From assembly GCF_030412265.1 (NCBI RefSeq), contig NZ_JAUHLN010000002.1:806001-870000 (forward strand): DNA of 64,000 nt, written 5' to 3'. Numbering within the stretch: the first letter of the stretch is position 1; each line of letters begins with the position of its first letter. A model generated the notes under the pieces. That model had not been told where the DNA came from, made no database searches, and worked only from the letters and a program-made list of their open reading frames with translations. Origin of the DNA: Fictibacillus terranigra. GTDB lineage: Bacteria > Bacillota > Bacilli > Bacillales > Fictibacillaceae. The position numbers and the translations under genes were made by a program. Of this stretch, positions 55,201-61,551 are shown piece by piece.

Positions 55201-55762
55201 AATAATCCTCTGTATCCACGTACTTATGAACCAATGCTTTTTCCAATTCACCATAAATTAAAGCGAGATCTGTAAGCTTGTCCTTTAGTACGCTGCCCTT
55301 TGTCTCACTGCTAAATTGCAGAAGCGTCCGAGCGTTCCACTCGAGCTGCTCTGCATCCACGCAGTAGCGCTTGAACTCTGTAATCATATTTTCCATAAGA
55401 TCATAGAACCCGTTCTGGTCTGACGCCTTTTTGAATACCTTCAGTTCCTGTTTTTTGTTCTCTATAATTTTCCTGAGCATCATATTCATTCCGACACTCG
55501 TAATATGAAGCCTGGTCATCCCTCCGACATCACCAAGGACTTTCCATGCCAGACGGGAAAAACTGAACACCTGGGCACGCATCATTCCTTCGAGACCAGG
55601 TGTCTTCGCCAACTCATATTCGGATTGAAACGTCATCTGATCAGGCACCAGATAAATAATGGGTTTTCCTTGCGGCTGTGTAAAAAGAGACTCTCTGATC
55701 TCGCTTAAACTGCGGTCGCTCTTTCCGCTTCCTGCTCTTCCAAGAATAAAGCGCAAACTCAT
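52262..55762 (-). CDS. addB: AddAB helicase-nuclease subunit AddB
   Basis: A 1166-residue subunit carrying a Walker A (ILGRAGSGKSDRSL at residues 6-19), a degenerate helicase core that recognises Chi, and a second RecB-type nuclease domain with LRVIDYKSSSTGLNL near 970. Four cysteines for the 4Fe-4S staple are visible: one in HQSCPFSQF (near 800) and three in VPCTFCSYRPVCQFD (near 1125). B. subtilis AddB is also 1166 aa. It is first in the repair operon. Confidence 0.97.
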   Translation of the reverse strand: MSLRFILGRAGSGKSDRSLSEIRESLFTQPQGKPIIYLVPDQMTFQSEYELAKTPGLEGMMRAQVFSFSRLAWKVLGDVGGMTRLHITSVGMNMMLRKIIENKKQELKVFKKASDQNGFYDLMENMITEFKRYCVDAEQLEWNARTLLQFSSETKGSVLKDKLTDLALIYGELEKALVHKYVDTEDYLRLLAEKIPYSEYIKEAEFYIDGFHHFTPQELEVLRMMLKHAEKVTVALTADSDGGAGAPHELDLFYTPKKTLSSIRKIAKEEGVFEEEPVILEKTPRFSSTPSLGHLESQYDRRPAMEFEQPAGIAIQSAVNRRTEIEAAAREIIRLVRDENYRYREIALSIRNMNDYQDLIETVFEEYEIPVFLDQKKPMLHHPLVELIRSSLETVTSNWRYESIFRAVKTDLLYPVDSDFSWTELRHEMDELENYVLAYGIQGHRWTEKKPWKVQRFQALEEHEFVQTDEEKEKQERLNEVRHMIVSPLDKLSRDLKKAENVRGFCEVLFLYLERLHIPMKLERLSQRAQQEGKLRIAREHDQVWDAVIELLDEMVEITGGESIKLDLWVKMLETGLESMKFALVPPALDQVLAGTMDRSRYSGVKCHFILGVNDGILPAKPKEEGILSEDDRDVLEKNGLSLAPGSRRQLLDEQFLIYHSLANATDKLYISYPLADEEGKNLLPSMVIGRVKSLFPGLKEELIQGDPEQGNGLAYIQHPQKAISYLNTQLREWKKGYPISRVWWDVYNWTTFQDRWRWLGKTVLGSLFYYNQENKLTPAVTQELYGNEITASVSRMELHQSCPFSQFLSYGLKLQERKMYRLEAPDIGQLFHAALKNMDDFLGSNHMSWRDLSMKDCYRIAGDMVESLALKLQSRILLSTKRHLYIKSKLKDIVGRASHMLSEHARASGFNTIGLELGFGKQQPLPPLKYKLPNGTTMEIIGRIDRVDAAEGSSGLMLRVIDYKSSSTGLNLSEVYYGIALQMLTYLDVVISHSKKWLGRDAHPAGVLYFHIHNPIISNKKLLTVEEVQQELYKKFKMKGLVLADIETVQLMDTVFEKKSDIIPVSMTSKGFHPTHSSVATEEQFATMTNYVRKVIKDVGTDITEGVIDISPYRMKSKVPCTFCSYRPVCQFDQSLEENQYRLLKAESDDSILSKMNEEGGRGDD

Positions 55763-55841
55763 ATCCTCACCTCTGTCAACCTAATAAACTTAACTCTATT
55801 ATCTCATAAAATAGTATGTAAAAGAATGATTACGACTGCAG

Positions 55842-55874
55842 AAAAGCCTGCCTTTAACTGGAACAAGGCAGGCA
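55842..55874 (-). terminator. Terminator of the diguanylate cyclase gene
   Basis: GCCTGCCTT and AAGGCAGGC form a 9-bp stem around a 10-base loop; on the minus strand TTTTC follows. Confidence 0.82.
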
Positions 55875-55889
55875 TCGAACGGCTGTTGA

Positions 55890-56818
55890 TCACCGCTTAA
55901 TGTGTCTTTTATTCGTATACATTCTTTCATCCGCCAGACGCAGGTAATACTCAATGTTATCTACGGCGTCTTCATGCAGGCTTATCGTCCCATATGCCAG
56001 CGAAACACTGTCATTCCATGAACGCAAATAGCGGTCAAATCGGCCGGCGAGCTGAAAGGCTGTTTGCTCTGTATGGCCGGGAAGTAAAAATACGAACTCA
56101 TCTCCCCCGAACCGGAAGCCAAGATTCATTTTCAGCTTTTCAGCAAAGAACGCGAACTGCTGCAGCAATTCATCTCCCTTATGATGGCCAGACCGATCAT
56201 TGATCTCTTTAAAGTTGTTGATGTCCATCATGATCAGCGACAAGGGATACCTGTCCCTTGTCGCCTTCTGAACTTCCGTTTCAAGACAATGATAAAAATA
56301 GCGCCTGTTGTATAAGTTCGTCAAAGGGTCTCGAATGCTCAGCTCTTTCAATCGGCCGCTTGCTTTAAAAAATAACCGCTTAAGACACCGATCATTAAAG
56401 AATTGGCAGCATGTCCCCATCTCTCCAGAAAAAAAAGCTTATTCTCTGCTGTCTCTTCTTTAATCAGGTTCTGAACAGCACGGTTCCCCTCCTGCCGCAG
56501 ACTTTTTGCGAGAAGAGGCAGCAGCTGATGGGGAATTGCCTTTTGCCCTGCAAAATCATGCCCCTGCTTAAAACCGCGATCTTCCATTTGCTGCATACAG
56601 GAGTTGAACTCTTCATGCTGTATAAAAATACCGTTTATCAAGGCAGTTAACATTCTTTTCAAATGCAGCCGATAGTGTGAACCCGTATAGGCCAGGAAGG
56701 CAACAAACATTTCGTTCTTTTCCAAGTAAAGAAGGTGCCGGTTGATGATGCTGGGGATGGATGCAATATGTACGTTGTACAGACGGTTTTTGAGGTCGGC
56801 AATGTCCGTTTCTGCCAT
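55890..56818 (-). CDS. GGDEF diguanylate cyclase with in-gene -1 frameshift (sensor + GGDEF)
   Basis: Two overlapping frames make one 309-residue protein if the ribosome shifts -1 at 56366-56372. The zero frame (ATG 56818, AGAGGG 9 bases upstream) encodes a 156-residue helical sensor domain, ending at TGA 56350-56348. The -1 frame encodes the GGDEF domain: SIRDPLTNLYNRRYF, IMMDINNFKEIND, RFGGDEFVFLLPG and YLRLADERMYTNK, with an intact active site for making c-di-GMP. The junction would read GYFLKASGRLKELS. The downstream frame has no convincing start of its own. It is preceded by a c-di-GMP-I riboswitch. Alternatives are a real inactivating 1-base deletion in the T6 run or a sequencing error. 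Confidence 0.72.
56366..56372 (-). other. Canonical -1 slippery heptamer U UUU UUA
   Basis: In the zero frame the codons are TAT TTT TTA AAG, so the heptamer T-TTT-TTA is in exactly the phase required for simultaneous -1 slippage. The zero-frame stop lies 15 bases later and the -1 frame continues through the GGDEF domain. A strong downstream RNA stem is not obvious. Confidence 0.65.
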
Positions 56819-56894
56819 AGGTTGGATCCCTCTATTCAATAGGATTTAAGAAGTGACCGGCGTTTAATTCACGATGAATTTTGCCCGTACATAT

Positions 56895-56937
56895 CAAAAA
56901 AAGCCATCTCCTCCTGAGGGAAATCGCTCTTTTCCCT
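56895..56937 (-). terminator. Riboswitch expression platform (terminator and competing antiterminator)
   Basis: Terminator: AGCGATTTCC (56928-56919) pairs with GGAGATGGCT (56911-56902) with one G-G mismatch and is followed by T7. Antiterminator: AGGGAAA (56937-56931) pairs with TTTCCCT (56923-56917). The antiterminator consumes both the 3' strand of aptamer stem P1 and the 5' strand of the terminator, so the structures are mutually exclusive. Confidence 0.7.
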
Positions 56938-57026
56938 TTGGCAACCCGGCCGCCATGGTTTTTTACAAACGTTAGGCCCGCAGCTTTGCGTCCCACCTTT
57001 TCAGATGGTTTGCTCTGAGACAAAGG
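56935..57026 (-). ncRNA. Cyclic-di-GMP-I (GEMM) riboswitch aptamer
   Basis: The minus strand carries the GEMM-I blocks in order: GAGCAAACC, a P2 stem CCATCT-GAAA-AGGTGG with GNRA loop, GGGACGCAAAGC (within 56983-56997), the tetraloop-receptor strand GGGCCTAA, then ATGGCGGCCGGGTTGCC. P1 is CCTTTG (57026-57021) with CAAAGG (56940-56935). A 63-residue open frame over this region is a shadow. It controls the downstream diguanylate cyclase gene. Confidence 0.93.
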
Positions 57027-57049
57027 TCTCTTCCATTCATTTTATAGTA

Positions 57050-57078
57050 ATTATATACTATATTCCTATTATTACCAA
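57050..57078 (-). promoter_or_regulatory. Promoter of the riboswitch/diguanylate cyclase transcript
   Basis: TTGGTA (57078-57073), 17-base spacer, TATAAT (57055-57050); the predicted start near 57043 lies about 17 bases before the aptamer. Confidence 0.75.
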
Positions 57079-57099
57079 CCATAAAATGAAGCTATTGGC

Positions 57100-57738
57100 C
57101 TATTTTTTCATTTTCCATCTCTTATACCACCGATATCCGATTCGTATTCCATTCAGCACCGGATAAGGTACCCTAAGAGGAAACCTATAAAAGAACGGCA
57201 GGTAGATTTTATAATAAGCTTTTCTTAAATCACTCCACTTGTAGCATTCCTCGTTCTTGCAAAAATCAGAAACATCAACAATGATGCCTCTGCCCTCGGA
57301 AATCATCACATTTTTGCCATGAACATCCCGTGGAAAAAGTCCTCGTTTTTGGGCATAGCGCAACGCTTCATCCACGTCGCGAATCACTTTTTCGGGAATT
57401 TTCACCCCTTTATGCAGGCAATCATAGAGGGTGATTCCTTTGATGCGCTTTAAAATCAAATGGCGTTCTCCATATCCGTAACACTGCGAATATCCCTGGT
57501 GTTCCCCAAGCTGCCGGTACACAGAGATCTCTTCGAGGAGTTCTTCATGATTTCTGCCATAGATCTTAACGACCAGGTCAGGATATTCAGGATGAACGAA
57601 AACGGCCGCATAATTACCGCATCCGAGGAGTTTCCAAGGCTCGGGTGCGTACAGCACTTCTACCGGATCACCTGGATTTCTGCTGATTATTCTTGCTTCC
57701 TGTGTTAACTCTTCTGCTAGCTCCGTATACTTATTCAT
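57100..57738 (-). CDS. Small Ser/Thr-kinase-like protein (YrzF-like)
   Basis: A 212-residue protein with a minimal protein-kinase-like fold. The Gly-rich area reads LLGCGNYAAVFVHPEYPDLVVKIYG with a candidate ATP lysine, the catalytic loop is FPRDVHGKNVMI, and the metal site is IIVDVSDF in place of DFG. The C-terminal tail is basic and aromatic (YRWYKRWKMKK). Similar short proteins occur in Bacillus (YrzF type). ATG 57738 has AAGGTGGA upstream; the longer frame to 57774 has none. Kinase activity is plausible but unproven. Confidence 0.75.
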   Translation of the reverse strand: MNKYTELAEELTQEARIISRNPGDPVEVLYAPEPWKLLGCGNYAAVFVHPEYPDLVVKIYGRNHEELLEEISVYRQLGEHQGYSQCYGYGERHLILKRIKGITLYDCLHKGVKIPEKVIRDVDEALRYAQKRGLFPRDVHGKNVMISEGRGIIVDVSDFCKNEECYKWSDLRKAYYKIYLPFFYRFPLRVPYPVLNGIRIGYRWYKRWKMKK

Positions 57739-57792
57739 GATCCACCTTGCCCGGTTCCAAAGTCTATCGCACAAAGCGATGAAACAGCTCTA

Positions 57793-58161
57793 TTATTTGT
57801 GCTCTATCAGCGTATCAAAAAGAAAATGTTTCATCAGCAATTCTGCCTTATTCCGCAGATGGACATTCGGGAACCTCATGACTTCCTGGTATCCCCGGAT
57901 AAAAATCTGATATTCTGTGATGTCATCCACTGGCTTTCCATCCGTCACTTTAATTTTACGCTTCATCATTTCTTTTTTTATGTCTCTTAATTCATAACTG
58001 ATAGCGTTCATCACATTCTCAATGAGAGTAACATACGGCTGCTTTAATTTGAAAGGGGCAACAGCAATCACTTTTAAATCCCGGTTAAAGATGGTAAGCA
58101 GCATAGGATACATAATATATTTGTCTACTAGTATACGATCAGTTTCATCGCCGTATAACAT
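57793..58161 (-). CDS. Conserved-looking hypothetical protein (122 aa)
   Basis: A 122-residue soluble protein that I do not recognise with certainty. It has a hydrophobic strand (YPMLLTIFNRDLKVIAVAPFKLKQPYV, about 18-44) and a charged helical C-terminal half with KKEMMKRKIKV and LRNKAELLMKHFLFDTLIEHK. GGGAGGG lies 6 bases before the ATG. It is 22 bases after the WYL-like gene and on the same strand, so likely co-transcribed. No membrane segment or known motif. Confidence 0.65.
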   Translation of the reverse strand: MLYGDETDRILVDKYIMYPMLLTIFNRDLKVIAVAPFKLKQPYVTLIENVMNAISYELRDIKKEMMKRKIKVTDGKPVDDITEYQIFIRGYQEVMRFPNVHLRNKAELLMKHFLFDTLIEHK

Positions 58162-58183
58162 GGTTGGCCCTCCCGATCGCCGT

Positions 58184-58387
58184 TCAGGCCGTTTTTCCGG
58201 CGACCGACAAAATATTAGACAGCTTAAACATGCGGATTTGTTTGCGTAGGCAGCAATAAGCGATTAACGTATCTCCGTCACAGGAAATCGGAAAAACGTA
58301 ACGCTGAGTAAGCTGTCCGGCGCCAGACTGATAGATCATCGTAAAGGGAGAACGTTCAGACACACAACGCGCCAGCAATCGATTCAT
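58184..58387 (-). CDS. Small WYL-like domain protein (67 aa)
   Basis: A 67-residue protein resembling a single ligand-sensing WYL-type module: FTMIYQSGAGQLTQRYVFP, a beta turn, then IAYCCLRKQIRMFKLSNIL, which matches the 'YCHLR...R.F.l.rI' pattern of WYL domains. There is no attached HTH domain. I chose ATG 58387 with GGCGGTGG 5 bases upstream. It leads a possible operon with the 122-aa protein. Function unknown; a WYL label is an inference from pattern. Confidence 0.6.
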   Translation of the reverse strand: MNRLLARCVSERSPFTMIYQSGAGQLTQRYVFPISCDGDTLIAYCCLRKQIRMFKLSNILSVAGKTA

Positions 58388-58452
58388 TTTAGCCACCGCC
58401 TTACCATTTTTTATTCATAGTATATGCGAACAAACGTTCCTTATGCAACTAG

Positions 58453-58487
58453 AAAAATATGCCTATCCTTAATAAGGATAGGCATAA
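58453..58487 (-). terminator. Terminator of the RsbR-like gene
   Basis: TATGCCTATCCTT and AAGGATAGGCATA form a perfect 13-bp stem with a 3-base loop; on the minus strand TTTTTCT follows. Confidence 0.9.
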
Positions 58488-58499
58488 AATCGAATAATA

Positions 58500-59333
58500 T
58501 TACACGTTTTGCAATAATCCCCTTTGTTCAAGCGCCTGATGGAGGCTTCCTGCGATGGAAAATCCCTCAAAGCAGATTCCCAGCGCAACAACGGTCTGAG
58601 CTAGTTCAGGCCTCATGCCTGTCAACGTTACCTCTACACCAAGAAGCTTTAACGATGTGATCACTTGAAACAGATTTTGGGCAACCATCGTATCAATGAT
58701 CGGAACGCCTGATAAATCAATAAAAAGGTGCTCAATCTGCAATTCCATACATTTGTTAAGAGCGATCTCCATGATTAATTTAGAGCGGTGAGTATCAATG
58801 GGGCCAACCAGCGGCAAGACCCCGACGGTCTGCGTAAGGCGGACAACAGGAACTGATAGTTCTTCAAGAGCCTCCCGGGCCAGATCGAGAAGATGATTAT
58901 TATAGTCCACATAAGCCACGCTGAAAGAATATACCACCTTATCCAATAATGGATCAACAATGCCTACAGCCCTCATGACTGTCTGGTTATCATATTCATT
59001 TTTTTCCACTTCTTTACCGACGAAGTCCCAGATCAATTTTCGGTACAGCCGTTGTGAATCAAGAGCGGCATCAAGGGACAAGTTGATCTCCACCGCAGCT
59101 TGCCCGCTTTTTTTTCCCCATTCCAAAAATCTTTTTTCTGATTGTTCGAGGTTTGAGTATAAAGCTTCACCAATGAATTGAAACAGTTCGATGCGCCAGT
59201 CGATTAAAAGCTGTTTTTGCCGTTCATTCGGCGGATTGATTCCATTCTTAATCCGATTCTGTGTTACGGCGTCAGCAAGTTCTTCTTTATGCTGAATAAT
59301 GCGGTCTCCCAGAGCCCTTAAGTCCTTGTCCAT
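58500..59333 (-). CDS. RsbR-type stressosome protein (RsbRD_N + STAS)
   Basis: A 277-residue stressosome component. An N-terminal RsbRD_N/globin-like helical domain (about 1-155) precedes a linker helix and a STAS domain (about 160-277). Both regulatory phosphorylation sites of the RsbR family appear to be kept: Thr181 in VGPIDTHRS and Thr215 in VPIIDTMVAQ, 34 residues apart exactly as Thr171 and Thr205 of B. subtilis RsbRA. LTGMRPELAQTVVALGI is also typical. It is a single gene, away from rsbS, rsbT and sigB, like the RsbRB-RD paralogues. Its input signal is unknown. Confidence 0.88.
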   Translation of the reverse strand: MDKDLRALGDRIIQHKEELADAVTQNRIKNGINPPNERQKQLLIDWRIELFQFIGEALYSNLEQSEKRFLEWGKKSGQAAVEINLSLDAALDSQRLYRKLIWDFVGKEVEKNEYDNQTVMRAVGIVDPLLDKVVYSFSVAYVDYNNHLLDLAREALEELSVPVVRLTQTVGVLPLVGPIDTHRSKLIMEIALNKCMELQIEHLFIDLSGVPIIDTMVAQNLFQVITSLKLLGVEVTLTGMRPELAQTVVALGICFEGFSIAGSLHQALEQRGLLQNV

Positions 59334-59412
59334 CGTCTCCTCCTCAATCCCTCATATCGTTTTTATGCTCCTATCATCATACACTATAGCAGGCTCATAA
59401 TAAACGATTTCA

Positions 59413-61023
59413 TCACCTTTGGCGCCTTGCCTCATCATACGTTCCCAAGTACTCTTGGATCTCGCCTTCCTGAATCCAGGCCACACGGTTGAAGAGCTTA
59501 TTTAAAAAGTACCGGTCATGCGAAACAGCTACCACCGTTCCATTATATTCTTCGAGGGCATCCTCCAGGACTTCACGAGAATCAATATCCAGATGGTTGG
59601 TCGGCTCATCAAGCAGCAGCAGGTTCACATCCTGGTGGACGAGCTGGGCAAAGCGAAGCCGGGTATTCTCTCCTCCGCTTAGATCCTTTACCTTCTTGAA
59701 CACAGACTGTCCATAAAACAAAAACTTGGCTAGCAAATGCCGAGCAGTTCCTTCATCCACTGGAACTGCCTCACGAAAAGCCGAAAGTACTGTCTCATCC
59801 GGATGACTTTTCAGTCCGTTCTGGGAAAGAAATCCGGGTTTGACGGACCTTCCAATCTCGATAAGACCTGTAACCTCCTGCTCCCCTAAGATTGCTTTTA
59901 ACAGGGTAGACTTTCCTGTTCCATTATTGCCTACGATCGCTACCTTTTCACCAAACCGGATGAAAAGATCCACTTGTTTCAGTATCTCCCTTCCAGGATA
60001 GCTTACTGCAACATCCAGCAAAGTTAGGACTTCTTTTCCGCTTCGATCCTTCATCTGAAAACTGATTTCGGTTTTTCTGCGGTTCAGTACCGGGCGTTTG
60101 ATTTTTTGCATCCTTTCAATCGCCCGTTCCATGCTGCGCGCCCGTCTGTGAAGATCGCCATTGTCACCCCTGATCGCCCAGTCACGGAGCCGTTTAATCG
60201 CCTCCTCCATTTTTTTAATTCTTTTTTGCTGTTCCTGATACTGAGCAAATTCAGCAAGGAGGCGTTTTTCTTTTTCAGCTGCAAATACACTGTAATTTCC
60301 GTGATAAAGGGTCACTTCCCCGTCTTCGAGATCATAAATTTTGTTCACGGTGCGATCCAGGAAGTAGCGGTCATGAGAGATGATCATCACTGCACCCTTA
60401 TACTTCAGCAAATAGTCTTCAAGCCATTCCATCGTGCTTAAATCAAGATGGTTGGTCGGTTCGTCAAGCAAAAGCAGATCCGGCTCCTGCAGGAGAAGAC
60501 AGCCGAGCCCTGCCTTTGTCTTTTCGCCTCCGCTGATGGAAGAAAACGGCATATCCCTTACCGCTTCAAGGCCGAGGCCTTTTACGATTCCATTAATCTT
60601 GGATTCAATCGAGTAACCGCCTAGTTCTTCATAGGTCTCCTGCAGTCCGTATAGTTGATTCAGCCATTTTTCCAGCTGCTTTTCATTTGGGGCATCACTC
60701 ATTTTTGCAGTCAGAGCAAGAATTCTTTCTTGAATTTCATGAAGTTCAGAAAAGGACTGCATAAACACTTCATAAACCGAAGCATCGTCCGATCGGACCG
60801 GCACCTGCTCCAAATAGCCGGCTGCCGAACCTTTTTTAAGATGAACATTTCCTTCGTCCGGCTGCTCGATGCCCGCCAGCAGTTTAAATAACGTACTTTT
60901 TCCGGTACCGTTGCGCCCGATCAGGCCAATTCTGTCTGTGTGGTGGATTTCAAGCGATATGTTATTAAAAACAGTGTGTCCTCCGAAGCTTTTGGTGAGG
61001 CCGTTAGCGGAACAAATGATCAT
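59413..61023 (-). CDS. ABC-F family ATPase (ribosome-associated)
   Basis: A 536-residue protein with two ABC domains and no membrane helices. Domain 1: GLIGRNGTGKSTLFKLLAG (Walker A near 34-52), SSISGGEKTKAGLGCLLL, LLLLDEPTNHLDLSTMEW. The interdomain arm (about 235-320) is charged, with RIKKMEEAIKRLRDWAIRG. Domain 2: AIVGNNGTGKSTLLKAIL, KDLSGGENTRLRFAQL, LLLLDEPTNHLDIDSREVLE. These proteins act in the ribosomal E site, either in translation or antibiotic protection (VmlR, Msr, Lsa classes). Subclass cannot be decided by eye. The structured leader suggests inducible expression. Confidence 0.88.
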   Translation of the reverse strand: MIICSANGLTKSFGGHTVFNNISLEIHHTDRIGLIGRNGTGKSTLFKLLAGIEQPDEGNVHLKKGSAAGYLEQVPVRSDDASVYEVFMQSFSELHEIQERILALTAKMSDAPNEKQLEKWLNQLYGLQETYEELGGYSIESKINGIVKGLGLEAVRDMPFSSISGGEKTKAGLGCLLLQEPDLLLLDEPTNHLDLSTMEWLEDYLLKYKGAVMIISHDRYFLDRTVNKIYDLEDGEVTLYHGNYSVFAAEKEKRLLAEFAQYQEQQKRIKKMEEAIKRLRDWAIRGDNGDLHRRARSMERAIERMQKIKRPVLNRRKTEISFQMKDRSGKEVLTLLDVAVSYPGREILKQVDLFIRFGEKVAIVGNNGTGKSTLLKAILGEQEVTGLIEIGRSVKPGFLSQNGLKSHPDETVLSAFREAVPVDEGTARHLLAKFLFYGQSVFKKVKDLSGGENTRLRFAQLVHQDVNLLLLDEPTNHLDIDSREVLEDALEEYNGTVVAVSHDRYFLNKLFNRVAWIQEGEIQEYLGTYDEARRQR

Positions 61024-61024
61024 A

Positions 61025-61052
61025 GGTAAACACTCCTCAAATTTGGTTTACC
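61025..61052 (-). promoter_or_regulatory. Hairpin enclosing the ABC-F ribosome-binding site
   Basis: GGTAAAC (61025-61031) and GTTTACC (61046-61052) are perfect inverted arms. In the minus-strand RNA the GAGGAGT ribosome site lies in the loop, two bases before the ATG side arm ends, so the structure could reduce translation. Confidence 0.65.
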
Positions 61053-61065
61053 CATTCATCAGAAA

Positions 61066-61195
61066 AGCGAAAGCGCCCTGCTTAAGTCCGACAAGTGCTG
61101 GAGCTTTTGTCCCTCAACACGCTTTTTGTGCCGAGGGGCAAGAGTGAAGCGATCCGGGACGAAATCACAGTTATATTCGTCCTGGGAGGACCTAA
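61066..61195. repeat. Probable interspersed repeat element (about 130 bp)
   Basis: The stretch beginning AGCGAAAGCGCCCTGCTTAA and containing CGAGGGGCAAGAGTGAAGCG is non-coding, GC-rich and contains several short inverted pairs (for example GTCCCTCAACACGC with GCCGAGGGGC). From memory it resembles the interspersed repeat type found in several Bacillaceae genomes next to coding ends. Only one copy is in this window. Confidence 0.4.
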
Positions 61196-61246
61196 GATGA
61201 AATAATATTTCATCATTTATGCTGAAAACCGAAGTTCGTTTTCAGC
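61196..61246. other. Two short palindromes in the ABC-F leader
   Basis: GATGAAAT-A-ATATTTCATC (61196-61214) is nearly perfect dyad symmetry, and GCTGAAAAC (61221-61229) pairs with GTTTTCAGC (61238-61246) in a 9-bp stem with 8-base loop. Neither has a T-run on the minus strand. Confidence 0.5.
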
Positions 61247-61278
61247 CCTGGGCGCTGCAGCTAGACACTGCAGCCAGC

Positions 61279-61313
61279 AAAAAAACCATGCGCAAGTATA
61301 CCTGCCCATGGTT
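61279..61313 (-). terminator. Leader terminator/attenuator after the 36-codon ORF
   Basis: On the minus strand ACCATG-G-GC and GC-G-CATGGT form a stem with a symmetric internal mismatch and an 8-9 base loop, followed by T7. It lies about 45 bases after the small ORF and about 255 bases before the ABC-F gene. Confidence 0.75.
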
Positions 61314-61356
61314 TGATCCGTTGATGAGGAATGGGTATGGAAAACTTATTGATGCA

Positions 61357-61467
61357 CTAATGTTGTATGAAATTGGACAGACTTCTCCCGTTGACAGCTA
61401 TTACATGTGTAATAGAGCGCACTTCAACCGTTAGCCAATCCACCATACAACGTACACCATTCAGCAT
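61357..61467 (-). CDS. Short leader ORF (36 aa)
   Basis: ATG at 61467 with AAAGGAGGGGC 4 bases upstream, stop TAG at 61359-61357. The product is an unremarkable 36-residue peptide (starts MLNGVRCMVDWLTVEVRS). Promoter, strong ribosome site, short ORF and terminator in this order upstream of an ABC-F gene is the layout of a ribosome-sensing attenuator. It could equally be an independent small-protein gene. Confidence 0.5.
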   Translation of the reverse strand: MLNGVRCMVDWLTVEVRSITHVIAVNGRSLSNFIQH

Positions 61468-61505
61468 TCCTGCCCCTCCTTTCATCCAATAGTATATTTG
61501 TTCCA

Positions 61506-61535
61506 ATTATACCATTTTAAAAATTCATTCTGCAA
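61506..61535 (-). promoter_or_regulatory. Promoter of the leader ORF/ABC-F transcript
   Basis: TTGCAG (61535-61530), 18-base spacer, TATAAT (61511-61506), preceded by TGG. The start point is predicted near 61499. Confidence 0.65.
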
Positions 61536-61551
61536 TAGGCTCCACATCATT

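Noticed and set aside
56832-57023. 63-residue open frame on the minus strand, basic and Arg-rich
   Set aside because: It lies entirely over the conserved c-di-GMP-I riboswitch and its terminator; RNA structure explains the openness.
61219-61434. Plus-strand 71-residue frame in the ABC-F leader region
   Set aside because: No ribosome site, crosses two hairpins and the antisense leader ORF; no recognisable motif.
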